This document shows, in pieces, positions 33,414 through 42,696 of a DNA stretch of 64,000 nucleotides. The stretch comes from an uncultured Lachnospiraceae bacterium (lineage in GTDB: Bacteria; Bacillota; Clostridia; Lachnospirales; Lachnospiraceae). Position numbers and translations under genes: made by a program. A model generated the notes under the pieces. That model ran no database searches, was not told the DNA's origin, and saw only the letters and a program-made list of their open reading frames with translations. Location: positions 24,836-88,835 of the forward strand of contig CACZJD010000005.1 in NCBI GenBank assembly GCA_902781325.1, written 5' to 3'. Every line of letters begins with the position of its first letter. Position 1 is the first letter of the stretch.

Positions 33414-35618
33414 ATGAAAAAGATCAAATCAGTACTCGCTCTGACCCTCGCGGCGGCCATGAGCACATTGCTGCTCGCAGGCTGCGGACCCAAGATCCAG
33501 GTCCAGCAGAACGGCGCGCCTTCAGGAAGCGGAAGCCAGGAGACACAGGCTGCCGCTGATACCGGCGCAGCACAGCAGACAGCAGAGACGGCTCCGGCTG
33601 AGGCAGCTCCCGCAGCGGCTCTGACCTATGCGCCCGGAACCAAGCTTCGCATGGCGACCGGTTACAACAGCACAAAGACCGGCCTCAGCTTCGATGCAGA
33701 GACAGCAGGCTCCGGTATCACACTGGCCGACGGCGTTACCTATAACGCTGGCGACCTCAAGCCCACATGGGTAGCAGTTCAGGAAAAGCTCGGCGTTGAG
33801 TTCGAAGACAAATACCAGGGCAACAGCGCCAGCAAAGAGTTCGAGTATTGGAAAGAGCGTCTCGGCGACGTAGATATGGTTTCCGGTACAGCAGCTCTGC
33901 TGACAGAGAACGGCGAGGCAGGAAGCCTTGTAAATATCGCTGAGTATCTTGATTCCATGCCTAACTTCAAGGCATATCTGGATGCTAACCCGATCGTTCG
34001 TCTCTCCATCACCGGCAACACCGACACAGGCGCTATCTATTTCAGCCCCTATTTCGACGGTGTTAACGATATCGAGCGTATGCCTCTGATGCGTGTTGAC
34101 TGGGTACAGAAGCTCCTTGACGGCGAAGGCGAGTTCACCGCGGATGCTTCCAATACTACAGCGGATCCTGTTTATCAGCCTTATATGCCCACAGAGGGCA
34201 AGGTCGAAGTTGACGTAGTCAGCGCAGACGGCTCCAAGGCTGAGAAGGTTACAAAGGACTATGACGCAGCAGGCAACATCGTTGCCAAGATGAACGAAGC
34301 AGGTTCCATGGACGGCGTTACTGCTGTCAACATGCTCCGCACATATATCGACGAAGCTTACGGCGGATACTATGGAACACAGCGTTCCGACCTGTTCGTA
34401 GGCCAGAATGCAGCATGGGATGCAGATGAGCTGGTAGCTCTGCTGCGCTGCGTAAAAGCAAATCCCCAGACACTTAACGGCACAGATACCATCCAGGGTC
34501 TGTTCACACGTGAAGAGAACAACAACCAGCGCCGCGTAGACCTGTTCCGTTTCGCCGGAACACTGTTCGGTGTCCGCGGTCTTGAGTCCCGTCAGGATTA
34601 CCTGTATGTTGGCAATGACGGCGCTCTGCACGATGCTCGTCAGGACGCAGCAGCTTATGAGGCTCTTGACAGAGTACACACAATGCTGCAGGAAGGCCTT
34701 GTTTCTGACGGTTTCGTAGGCAGCACAGAAGAGAACACCGGCAAGTACCTTGAGAACGATCTCGGCTTCATGCACTATGACTACAACCAGACCCAGACCA
34801 TCCTTAACGAGACCAAGCTCCAGAAGGATGAGGGCGAGAAGTACATGGCAGTTATGGTTCCTGTAGCTCGCTGGTATGACGGCACAAATGACGACGGTGT
34901 TTACATGCACTTCACAGAGTCCTGGCGTTCTGTTAAGACAGACGGCTGGGGAATCTCCAAGGCAGGCGTAGGATCTGATACAGACAAGCTCAACGCAGCT
35001 CTTGCTCTGATCGACTTCGCATACACACCCGAAGGAATGGTTCTTCTGAGCTATGGTCCCGATGCATTTATCAAGCAGGGTGAGACATTCGAGTTCAACG
35101 GAACTCAGCAGCCCGTTATCGCTGACGCGACCAAGGAAGAGCTTTGGGAACTGGCAGACGGCAACTACACCAACTTCGCCCGTTACTATCTCGGTTCCAC
35201 ACTTTCCTTCGTAAAGAACCAGGCATTCGAGTATCAGTGCACAACTGAGATCGGTCAGGAAGGCGCAGGCCACATCTCCAAGGCGATCGCTCTCGGCGTT
35301 GTTAAGCACCCTGAACTCGCAGTTGCTGATAACCAGTGGTACACCTCTGTTCCCACCGTTCTTCCCAACACCAGTGTTGAGAACGAAAAGATCGGCGGCT
35401 ACACTGAGCTGAAAGAGAAATTCAGCCAGCAGAAGGATGGCGAGAACGTTCTGGTCAACATGATCATCGGCGGCTACAGCGCTCTGGATTCTTCCGTGAA
35501 CGACGCGCAGGGAGCAGCGGATTATGTTGCAAACAACTGGAGCGGCAAGCAGTACCTTGGTCTCAAGGAAGCAGCTTGGCAGCGTGACCTTGCTTATTAT
35601 CAGGGCTTTGCCAAGTAA
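33414..35618 (+). CDS. Extracellular solute-binding lipoprotein of the pectin importer
   Basis: A 734-aa protein behind AGGAGG. Lipobox LLAGC gives the lipidated Cys at residue 24, followed by a Gln/Ala/Thr linker to about 68. The rest is a large type-1 sugar-binding protein (LipoO/LplA class, normally 500-560 aa, here with extra length, e.g. around residues 235-290). Codon use is strongly biased, as expected for an abundant protein. It should deliver oligogalacturonides or related pectin fragments to the LplB/LplC channel; the ligand is inferred from the neighbours. A GC-rich hairpin follows its stop. Confidence 0.92.
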   Translation: MKKIKSVLALTLAAAMSTLLLAGCGPKIQVQQNGAPSGSGSQETQAAADTGAAQQTAETAPAEAAPAAALTYAPGTKLRMATGYNSTKTGLSFDAETAGSGITLADGVTYNAGDLKPTWVAVQEKLGVEFEDKYQGNSASKEFEYWKERLGDVDMVSGTAALLTENGEAGSLVNIAEYLDSMPNFKAYLDANPIVRLSITGNTDTGAIYFSPYFDGVNDIERMPLMRVDWVQKLLDGEGEFTADASNTTADPVYQPYMPTEGKVEVDVVSADGSKAEKVTKDYDAAGNIVAKMNEAGSMDGVTAVNMLRTYIDEAYGGYYGTQRSDLFVGQNAAWDADELVALLRCVKANPQTLNGTDTIQGLFTREENNNQRRVDLFRFAGTLFGVRGLESRQDYLYVGNDGALHDARQDAAAYEALDRVHTMLQEGLVSDGFVGSTEENTGKYLENDLGFMHYDYNQTQTILNETKLQKDEGEKYMAVMVPVARWYDGTNDDGVYMHFTESWRSVKTDGWGISKAGVGSDTDKLNAALALIDFAYTPEGMVLLSYGPDAFIKQGETFEFNGTQQPVIADATKEELWELADGNYTNFARYYLGSTLSFVKNQAFEYQCTTEIGQEGAGHISKAIALGVVKHPELAVADNQWYTSVPTVLPNTSVENEKIGGYTELKEKFSQQKDGENVLVNMIIGGYSALDSSVNDAQGAADYVANNWSGKQYLGLKEAAWQRDLAYYQGFAK

Positions 35619-35653
35619 TTAAACCGCCCAATTTAAGATCTTACTAAGTCCGC

Positions 35654-35678
35654 GGCCGGACGTCACAGGCGCCCGGCC
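35654..35678 (+). other. Intercistronic hairpin after the binding-protein gene
   Basis: GGCCGG and CCGGCC pair around a 13-nt loop with no T run. It may protect the 3' end of the abundant binding-protein mRNA and reduce downstream expression. Confidence 0.55.
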
Positions 35679-35716
35679 CGGATGAAACCGTTACTCAACA
35701 AATGGTGGAGGTCATC

Positions 35717-36307
35717 ATGTACAAAAAACAGTTGACAGTGCAGAAGATCCTTTGTATTGCAGCGGTCATCGTGAGCGCAGTGGTATTCCTCTATGCACTT
35801 GGTATTATGACCGACCTGTATGACGCGCTGTATGATACGATGCGCAACCCTAACGATGTATTTCAGACAGATGTTCCCGGCTCTATTGTGTACTACAATA
35901 TGCAGGATTTTAACAACTACTTCCTGAAATACAGCATCGGTCTGATCCTGCTCGCCGTACTGCTGTTTATCACAAATACCCATGTGCGCAGGAAATATTA
36001 TATCGGCAACTATGTCGCTACGGGTCTCTTTGCAGTTGCAAGTGTTGCAATCTCCATTTTCGGACATACCTACATTGAAATCTTCAAGGGGCAGTTCCTT
36101 CAGGTGGATTTTGCCGCACTTAAAGAACACGCGGAGATGTGGGGCACGCTCTATACAGAGTCCACGTTCTGGTTTGATATTCATTACCTTGTATTTGCGC
36201 TCCTGCTCATCGTAGCGGCGCTGCTGGTGGCGAATGCAGTCTGGAAGACGAGGCTCATGAAAGAGGAGCAGCAGCTTCTTCGCGGAGGAAAGGGGGTGCA
36301 GGCGTGA
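35717..36307 (+). CDS. Four-helix membrane protein of unknown function in the pectin importer operon
   Basis: ATG 35717 follows GGAGG by 5 bp; ATG 35702 is in frame but lacks a site. The protein is 196 aa, with hydrophobic helices at about 8-30, 73-92, 100-122 and 158-180. An extracytoplasmic loop (about 31-72) contains YYNMQDFNNYFLKY. It matches no transporter family I recognise. It sits between the binding protein and the ATPase gene, coupled to the next gene (GTGA overlap at 36304). It may be an accessory subunit. Confidence 0.75.
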   Translation: MYKKQLTVQKILCIAAVIVSAVVFLYALGIMTDLYDALYDTMRNPNDVFQTDVPGSIVYYNMQDFNNYFLKYSIGLILLAVLLFITNTHVRRKYYIGNYVATGLFAVASVAISIFGHTYIEIFKGQFLQVDFAALKEHAEMWGTLYTESTFWFDIHYLVFALLLIVAALLVANAVWKTRLMKEEQQLLRGGKGVQA

Positions 36308-36795
36308 ATATGAACGACGAACAGACGATCGCACGCGACCGGATGAGATTTATTAAGAATTCCCAGTCCGCAAACCTTTGCTACCTCGGAATCCTGCTGA
36401 ACGTGTTCTATTTTGTCAGTATTTATAAGTCAGATGTAGGAACTTACTACTACAACATCCTGATCGGTATATCGATTGTTTACAATCTGATCTTCATGCT
36501 GGCAGTTTTCCTTTCCTCGGAAGCGGTCAAGAATTACAACAAGAATTATTCTTATGTGCTCGCACTGGTCGGCATTCTTCAGATCGTAAGATTATTCATT
36601 ATTCCCATGCGTGCGCATACAGCGACGACCGTAGTAAACAATGAACAGGTTCTGGTAATGCACAACGGCCAGTTCATAAGAGTCTGCATCTATCTTGTTC
36701 TGTCTGCGGTCTGCCTTCTGGCAGCGGCAGCGATCAATTTCAAGAAGTGCAACGAACTGAGCGAGCATTTGAAAGCAATCGGCGCCCAGAGTTAA
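36304..36795 (+). CDS. Four-helix membrane protein of unknown function, second in series
   Basis: 163 aa from GTG 36304, which overlaps the previous stop; ATG 36310 is an alternative and uses the same GGGGG site. Four hydrophobic helices (about 20-40, 50-72, 80-100, 125-147). A polar loop before the last helix holds NNEQVLVMHNGQFIR. Unknown family. Tight coupling to its neighbours suggests a role with the importer. Confidence 0.75.
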   Translation: MNMNDEQTIARDRMRFIKNSQSANLCYLGILLNVFYFVSIYKSDVGTYYYNILIGISIVYNLIFMLAVFLSSEAVKNYNKNYSYVLALVGILQIVRLFIIPMRAHTATTVVNNEQVLVMHNGQFIRVCIYLVLSAVCLLAAAAINFKKCNELSEHLKAIGAQS

Positions 36796-36810
36796 TAAGG
36801 AGAAAAAGAC

Positions 36811-37884
36811 ATGGCAACGTTGAACTTACAGCATATCGATAAGATATATGATAATAACGTTCAGGCAGTCTTTGACTTCAATCTGGACGTAAAAGACGGA
36901 GAACTGATCGTTCTGGTCGGTCCCTCCGGATGCGGAAAGTCCACTACGCTGCGCATGGTCGCAGGCCTCGAGGACATTTCCAACGGCAAACTCCTGCTGG
37001 ACGGCAAAGACATCACAGCAGCACCGGCCAAGGACAGAGATATGGCGATGGTATTCCAGAGCTACGCTCTGTACGGCCACATGACAATTTACGAGAATAT
37101 GGCATTCTCCCTGACACTGCGCAAGGAGAATCCGAACGTGATCCATAAGAAAGTTCTGGCGGCGGCAGAGATCCTCGGACTCACCAGCCAGCTGAACAAG
37201 AAGCCGGCACAGCTTTCCGGCGGTCAGAGACAGCGTGTGGCAATGGGTCGTTCCATTGTCCGTAACCCCAAGGTCTTCCTCTTCGACGAGCCGCTTTCCA
37301 ACCTGGATGCCAAGCTCAGAGGCGCGACAAGACGTGAGATCCTGCTGCTGCACAAGCGCCTGCAGGCGACCATGATGTATGTCACGCACGACCAGACCGA
37401 GGCTCTTACGCTGGCTGACAGGATCGTGTGTATGTCCATGGGACATGTTCAGCAGGTGGGAACACCTCTTGAACTGTACGATGATCCGGACAACATTTTC
37501 GTAGCAAGTTTCATCGGCCTTCCTCCTATGAATTTCTTCGACGTCACTGTCGGTGACGGCGTCCTCAACGGACAGGGATTCTCAGTGAAACTGACCGAGG
37601 AAGAGAAGAGCACACTTGCTTCTTACAGAGGCAAAGAGATCGTTCTGGGTGTCCGCCCCGAGAATATCGAGGAAGGCACGGAAGTTCCCGTAGATGTGCA
37701 GAACAACGAGAACCTTGGTATGAACACACTGGTTCACGGCTACATCGCTAATGGCGGTCCCAGGATCGTCGCGAAGCTCAAGGGCTGGAAAGAGCTCAAG
37801 GCCGGCGATGGTATTTCCTTCTCCTTCAAACGGAAGCATTTCTTCGACAAGGAGACAACAAATGCGATCAGAGGAGGTAAGTGA
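36811..37884 (+). CDS. Sugar ABC transporter ATPase, MsmK/UgpC type
   Basis: A 357-aa protein with Walker A GPSGCGKST, signature LSGGQRQRVA, Walker B VFLFDEPLSNLD, the switch His in YVTHDQTEA, and the C-terminal regulatory OB domain (GVRPENIEEG). It energises LplB/LplC-type importers and can serve several. It starts behind AAGGAG, 15 bp after the upstream membrane gene. A second ATPase of this type is encoded at 42697. Confidence 0.96.
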   Translation: MATLNLQHIDKIYDNNVQAVFDFNLDVKDGELIVLVGPSGCGKSTTLRMVAGLEDISNGKLLLDGKDITAAPAKDRDMAMVFQSYALYGHMTIYENMAFSLTLRKENPNVIHKKVLAAAEILGLTSQLNKKPAQLSGGQRQRVAMGRSIVRNPKVFLFDEPLSNLDAKLRGATRREILLLHKRLQATMMYVTHDQTEALTLADRIVCMSMGHVQQVGTPLELYDDPDNIFVASFIGLPPMNFFDVTVGDGVLNGQGFSVKLTEEEKSTLASYRGKEIVLGVRPENIEEGTEVPVDVQNNENLGMNTLVHGYIANGGPRIVAKLKGWKELKAGDGISFSFKRKHFFDKETTNAIRGGK

Positions 37885-37886
37885 AG

Positions 37887-38450
37887 ATGGAAAAGAAAAA
37901 ACCCGGAGCACTGAGCGAACTTTGGCGCAAATTCCTGGTAGCGCTTAAGCGCAGACCTCAGAACATCGCGCTGGCATCACTGGTAATCACTTTCCTGTTC
38001 TATTCGCTTAACCTGATGTATATTTCCGATACGACGGCTAAGATCCAGGGAACGGGAATGGGACTGTGCGGATTCTGCGTAATGCTGTTCTCCATGCTGT
38101 CCTTCATGTGCTTTATCAATGCGTTCCCTTATCGAAAAAAGCCCAATGTGCCGATGATCGTTCTCATGTTCATCATGTTCGCGATCATTATCGGCGCAGA
38201 CTATCTGTATCTGCAGCAGATCTACAGCGCTGTCAACCGCCCGGATAACCCGATCGTAGTTACAGTAGCCACAATCTACATTGCATATGCGGAATGGTAT
38301 CTGAGAATTCATATTATGCTGATGTGCATCACTATCGCGCTGATCGTCCTGCTTCCTGTTTACAGCAAGATGATCCGCAAGATCAAGACTTCGATTGAGG
38401 TCGAGGACAACGGCGAGATGGGTGCGATCGATCTTACCGGAGAAGCATGA
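37887..38450 (+). CDS. Four-helix membrane protein of unknown function, third in series
   Basis: ATG 37887 (187 aa) or GTG 37881, which overlaps the ATPase stop; GGAGG lies at about 37872. A basic N-terminus is followed by four hydrophobic helices (about 30-48, 58-78, 90-108, 137-157) and an acidic tail (EVEDNGEMGAIDLTGEA). No family was recognised. It is coupled to the ATPase gene. Confidence 0.72.
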   Translation: MEKKKPGALSELWRKFLVALKRRPQNIALASLVITFLFYSLNLMYISDTTAKIQGTGMGLCGFCVMLFSMLSFMCFINAFPYRKKPNVPMIVLMFIMFAIIIGADYLYLQQIYSAVNRPDNPIVVTVATIYIAYAEWYLRIHIMLMCITIALIVLLPVYSKMIRKIKTSIEVEDNGEMGAIDLTGEA

Positions 38451-38516
38451 TCCAATCCTTTGGGGCGGAAGCGTCCGGCTCCGGCCGATGCTTCTGCCCG
38501 ATTTAGAGCAGAGAGT

Positions 38517-39152
38517 ATGAGTAAGAAAACTGGCAAAAGACAGAACCGTAAACCGGATGTTACCAAAGAGGCAGGGTATTACAGGCTCAAGACACAGGCG
38601 GTAAAGGATCTGGTGGAAGCGGATGAGAGCAACTCTCCGGAAGTATCCGAGGAGGAACTCAATAAATACCGCTCCGGTCCCAAGATCAAACTTGCGGACG
38701 GGGTCAAGATACTTATCCTGAAATTCTGGTTCGCGGGAGCGGTGTGCTTCTTCTTTATATGGGGCCTGAGCGGATACATGGCAGATATGCTGGATACGCT
38801 CTTCGTGACGGGCATCGCCATGGGGATCGTAACGGATCTTCTGACCAACAACGCGATCAGGTTCTTTGAGGCAACGCCGGGAGGCAATGACCGCTACATC
38901 ATGGTCACACATCGCGGTTACTTAAGCTTCTTTTTGAACATACTTTATGCGTTTGTGGTGCTTTTCTTCGTCTACAGTATTTATGCGGTCATCAATTTTA
39001 CTGTGACCCGGATCACCGGCAACACGGACACGATCCCCCTTGGCGTGGGACCGATCATGTTCGGGCTCTTCTACCTCGGGGTAGACCAGCTGCTGATCAA
39101 ATGCAAACATACAATTACAGATATTGTAAGGAAAGCACAAAAAGTAAATTAA
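38517..39152 (+). CDS. Membrane protein of unknown function, fourth in series
   Basis: ATG 38517 gives 211 aa; the frame is open from 38460, but the upstream part looks non-coding. A long basic/acidic cytoplasmic N-terminus (about 1-65) contains KRQNRKPDVTKEAGYYRLK. Three or four membrane helices follow (about 72-92, 98-115, 140-162, 180-198). Unknown family. It ends 11 bp before the GH28 gene and closes the series of small membrane proteins. Confidence 0.7.
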   Translation: MSKKTGKRQNRKPDVTKEAGYYRLKTQAVKDLVEADESNSPEVSEEELNKYRSGPKIKLADGVKILILKFWFAGAVCFFFIWGLSGYMADMLDTLFVTGIAMGIVTDLLTNNAIRFFEATPGGNDRYIMVTHRGYLSFFLNILYAFVVLFFVYSIYAVINFTVTRITGNTDTIPLGVGPIMFGLFYLGVDQLLIKCKHTITDIVRKAQKVN

Positions 39153-39163
39153 GAGGTTTTGTT

Positions 39164-40729
39164 ATGATAAAGATCCTTTATCTGGGAAGCAGTTCCGTAT
39201 GCATGGAGCTGCAGAATGACAACCCCTATTACGCACCTGAGGAATATACCGTTTCCATGGGCGGAAGACCTATTCTGCGAAGGAACACGAATGTATTCTC
39301 TCTCTTCGAGCTGACGCCGGATACGGAGTACACCGCTGCTGTCGAGTATCAGGGAATCAAGGAAGAGATTTCTTTCAAGACCCGCACGGAGACATGCTGT
39401 GTCAGCGTCAAAGATTTCGGCGCAGTCGGCGACGGCGTTCATGAAGACACGGCAGCCATACAGGCGGCTGTGAATTTCGTGCCTGAGGGCGGCAGGATCT
39501 ATTTCCCTGCCGGAACTTATCTCACACTTCCGATCGCGCTCAGGAGCCACATCACACTGGAACTGAGCGAGAAAGCGGTCCTTCTGGGATCCACGGAAAG
39601 AGAGCGCTACCCTATTTTGGCAGAGGTTGCCAGAGATCCTTTCACAGGACAGGAAACACCGCTCTCCTCCTTTGAGGGAAATGAGGTTCCGGCCTATATG
39701 TCCCTTCTGCACGGCGCTTACGCACAGGACATTACCGTGGTTGGACTTGGCAGGATCGACGGAAACGGACAGAACGGCGACTGGTGGAAAGAGTTTGAAA
39801 ACTTTCCCGCTATGCGCCCCAGAGCCGTTTTCCTCAATCGCTGTGAAGACGTCACATTCCACGGGGTTACAGTCGCGAACAGTGCGTCTTGGCATATGCA
39901 CCCGTTCTTCTCGAAGAACATCGGTATGTATGACATGTACATTGAGGCTCCCAAGAACAGCCCCAATACCGACGCGATCGACCCCGAGAGCTGTGATCAG
40001 GTCGAGATCATCGGATGCCGTTTCTCGGTGGGAGATGATTGCATCGCTATCAAATCGGGCAAAATAGAGATGGCCCGCAAATACAAGACACCGGCTGATC
40101 ACCACACGATCCGCAACTGTCTGATGGATTTCGGACACGGAGCGCTGACGCTGGGAAGCGAGCTGGCGGGCGGAATCCGCAACGTGAGTGTAACGAAGTG
40201 CCTCTTCCACGCCACAGACCGCGGCCTCCGCATCAAGAGCCGCAGGGGCAGAGGAAAAGACAGTATCATAACAAATGTCGAGTTTGATAATATCCGCATG
40301 GACGGTGTGCTCACGCCCATCGTCATCAACTTGTGGTATAACTGCTGCGATCCTGACAGATTCACGGAATATGTGTGGTCGAGAGAACACCTGCCCGTGG
40401 ACGACCGCACGCCGCATATGGGAACTTTCTGTTTCCGTAATATGGAGTGCACGGACGCAGAGGCGGCGGCCTGCTATATTGACGGCCTGCCGGAGAGCCC
40501 TATTGACAAGGTGATCCTGGAAAACATTTCCATCTCCTTTGCCGAGAACGCTCAGCCGCATGTACCGGCGATGCAGAATTTTGCAAAAGAGAGATGCAAA
40601 CTGGGCCTGTATCTGGACAACGTCAGGGAGATCGAGATCCGGAACGTGAAGATGAAGGGCCAGGACGGCGAGATGGTCATCGCGGATCACTACGAAAAGT
40701 TAATTACGGAAGGATTTGATCAGGAATGA
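39164..40729 (+). CDS. Glycoside hydrolase family 28 (polygalacturonase/exo-galacturonosidase)
   Basis: ATG 39164 (521 aa) follows AAGAGG. An N-terminal fibronectin III-like domain (about 1-85) is followed by the right-handed beta-helix. GH28 catalytic motifs are present: SPNTDAIDPESC, VGDDCIAIKSG, GHGALTLGSE and RIKSRRGRG. There is no signal peptide, so it works inside the cell on imported oligogalacturonides, releasing galacturonate. It overlaps the GH105 gene by 4 bp. Confidence 0.95.
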   Translation: MIKILYLGSSSVCMELQNDNPYYAPEEYTVSMGGRPILRRNTNVFSLFELTPDTEYTAAVEYQGIKEEISFKTRTETCCVSVKDFGAVGDGVHEDTAAIQAAVNFVPEGGRIYFPAGTYLTLPIALRSHITLELSEKAVLLGSTERERYPILAEVARDPFTGQETPLSSFEGNEVPAYMSLLHGAYAQDITVVGLGRIDGNGQNGDWWKEFENFPAMRPRAVFLNRCEDVTFHGVTVANSASWHMHPFFSKNIGMYDMYIEAPKNSPNTDAIDPESCDQVEIIGCRFSVGDDCIAIKSGKIEMARKYKTPADHHTIRNCLMDFGHGALTLGSELAGGIRNVSVTKCLFHATDRGLRIKSRRGRGKDSIITNVEFDNIRMDGVLTPIVINLWYNCCDPDRFTEYVWSREHLPVDDRTPHMGTFCFRNMECTDAEAAACYIDGLPESPIDKVILENISISFAENAQPHVPAMQNFAKERCKLGLYLDNVREIEIRNVKMKGQDGEMVIADHYEKLITEGFDQE

Positions 40730-41865
40730 CAGATTACAGCAGAATCGATGCCTATGTGCTGCGCCTGATAGAGGAGTCCACACCTGAACGCACTGCCTGG
40801 AATCTGGAGAAGATCCGGGAAGGCAAGAAGGTGGAATGGAACTATATTGACGGCTGCATGCTGACGGCACTTATGGAAATGACTTCCATCACGGGAGATG
40901 AGAGATATGCTGCTTTCGCGGAAAAGGTCATCGATCATTTTGTGCAGGAAGACGGCAACATTCTGACTCTGAAACCCGAAAAAGCAAATCTTGACGATAT
41001 CAACGAGGGAAGAGTGCTGTTTGAGCTTTATAAGAAGACGGGTACAGAGAAGTACCGTCTCGCGGCGGACCGCCTTATGGAGCAGGTCAAAGCGCAGCCC
41101 AGGACCTGGGAAGGAAACTTCTGGCACAAAGCCATTTATCCCGATCAGGTATGGCTCGACGGCATCTATATGGCACAGCCCTTTTACGCACTGTATGTGA
41201 AGAACTTCGGAGACGGAGATTTCTCGGATATAGTGAAGCAGATAGGGACAGTGCACCTGAGAATGCGCTCTAAGGAGAAGGGACTTTACTTCCACGGCTA
41301 TGATGCCTCGAAGAAAGCTTTCTGGGCAGATCCGGAAACCGGCTGCTCACAGAACTTCTGGCTTCGTTCTCTCGGATGGTTTGCGGTGGCTCTCGCGGAC
41401 CTTGCAGACATTATCCCCGAGGGAGAGAGCAGGGATGAGCTCACCGGAATCTTCAAAGATCTCATGGAGCACATGATCGAATACGCCGACCCGGAGACCG
41501 GACTGTACTGGCAGGTGCCGGACCAGCAGGGACGGGAAGGCAATTATCTTGAGACCAGCGGCAGCGCGATGATGGCATATGCCATGCTCAAGGGCGCAAG
41601 GCTGGGGATCCTGCCGGAGAAATTCGCCGAGCAGGGAGAGAAGACTTTTAACGGGATCATCGACCGCTACCTGACATTTACCGAGACCGGACTTAATCTC
41701 GGCGGGATCTGTCTTGTCGCGGGACTTGGACCTGAGAACAACAGACGCAGAGACGGTTCCTACGCATATTATATCTCTGAGCCTGTTGTGGAAAACGACG
41801 CAAAAGGAGTGGCGCCTTTTGTCCTGGCATATACGGAGATTAAAAGGAAAAAGGGAACTGATTGA
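40726..41865 (+). CDS. Glycoside hydrolase family 105 (unsaturated rhamnogalacturonyl hydrolase, YteR-like)
   Basis: A 379-aa (alpha/alpha)6-barrel protein of normal length, without a signal peptide. Family blocks are YIDGCML, NFWHKAIYPDQVWLDGIYMA with the catalytic Asp, FWLRSLGWFAVALADL and NYLETSGSAMMAYAMLKG. It removes the 4,5-unsaturated uronate left by pectate lyases, giving substrate for KduI. It overlaps both neighbours by 4 bp. Confidence 0.95.
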   Translation: MTDYSRIDAYVLRLIEESTPERTAWNLEKIREGKKVEWNYIDGCMLTALMEMTSITGDERYAAFAEKVIDHFVQEDGNILTLKPEKANLDDINEGRVLFELYKKTGTEKYRLAADRLMEQVKAQPRTWEGNFWHKAIYPDQVWLDGIYMAQPFYALYVKNFGDGDFSDIVKQIGTVHLRMRSKEKGLYFHGYDASKKAFWADPETGCSQNFWLRSLGWFAVALADLADIIPEGESRDELTGIFKDLMEHMIEYADPETGLYWQVPDQQGREGNYLETSGSAMMAYAMLKGARLGILPEKFAEQGEKTFNGIIDRYLTFTETGLNLGGICLVAGLGPENNRRRDGSYAYYISEPVVENDAKGVAPFVLAYTEIKRKKGTD

Positions 41866-42644
41866 TGAATGACATCATTTATGTGGGAAGGCATGCGCTG
41901 ACGCTGCGCGTGTCTGATCATGCACATGAGAGTTGGGAATTGATCTATTGCACGAGTGGTAAGGGCCAGATCAGCTTTGAAGACAGGACATTTACCTACC
42001 ATAACGACAGCCTTGTTATTATCCCGCCCATGGTCACTCATTCCAATTGGAGCGATTCGGGATTTACGAACATCCATGTAAACATCGTGGACTCGACCCT
42101 CAACTTCAGAGAGCCGATCATATTATCCTGTTCCTCCAATGCTTTTCTCAGACAGGCGTTTGAGGCGGCATTCTATTATTATTCAAATAACGGAATCGGC
42201 AGAACAACGCTGCTCCCGGTTTATGGCCAGCTGATCGCTTCCACAGCGCACATGCTCTCATCGGACATTTCGCACAGCGATGTGGTCCAGCAGGTCATAA
42301 ACGACATTTTAAAAAACTATCCCGATGCGGATTACGACCTGAACGCATATCTGCAGAACCTGCCTTTCAGTTTTGAATATCTCAAGAAGATGTTCAAGAA
42401 TGAAGTGGGAATGACGCCCAGGCAGTTTCTCACAGATAAGAGACTGGAAAACGCGGCCAACAATCTGGCGCTTTCCGGCTGCGGATCCAGCATCTCACAG
42501 ATCGCAAGGCAGAGCGGGTTTCAGGAGCCCCTGTATTTTTCCCGTCTGTTTAAGAAGAAATACGGCGTCTCGCCGAAAAACTACACACCTGACAAACTGG
42601 AACCGCCCACAACGGATTCTGACAGCACAAAGATCATTTTGTAG
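41862..42644 (+). CDS. AraC family transcriptional regulator with cupin sensor domain
   Basis: A 260-aa protein. The N-terminal cupin-like domain (about 10-80; HAHESWELIYCTSGKGQISF) is the likely ligand sensor. Two C-terminal helix-turn-helix units (about 150-245) end with QEPLYFSRLFKKKYGVSP, the AraC signature. Its place inside the pectin operon suggests local control by a pectin-derived sugar. It overlaps GH105 by 4 bp. Confidence 0.94.
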   Translation: MMNDIIYVGRHALTLRVSDHAHESWELIYCTSGKGQISFEDRTFTYHNDSLVIIPPMVTHSNWSDSGFTNIHVNIVDSTLNFREPIILSCSSNAFLRQAFEAAFYYYSNNGIGRTTLLPVYGQLIASTAHMLSSDISHSDVVQQVINDILKNYPDADYDLNAYLQNLPFSFEYLKKMFKNEVGMTPRQFLTDKRLENAANNLALSGCGSSISQIARQSGFQEPLYFSRLFKKKYGVSPKNYTPDKLEPPTTDSDSTKIIL

Positions 42645-42696
42645 GCGGCAGCAGACAGGGGCGAAAGAAGCCATCAATGTGTGAGGAGGCAGTAAA

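Noticed and set aside
33522-35309. A 595-codon open frame antisense to the binding-protein gene
   Set aside because: It mirrors the strong codon bias of the real gene, is Cys/Leu/Val-rich without domain motifs, and has no ribosome site. The plus-strand lipoprotein is unambiguous.
39149-40690. Long minus-strand frame opposite GH28
   Set aside because: Shadow of a well-supported GH28 gene; no recognisable motifs.
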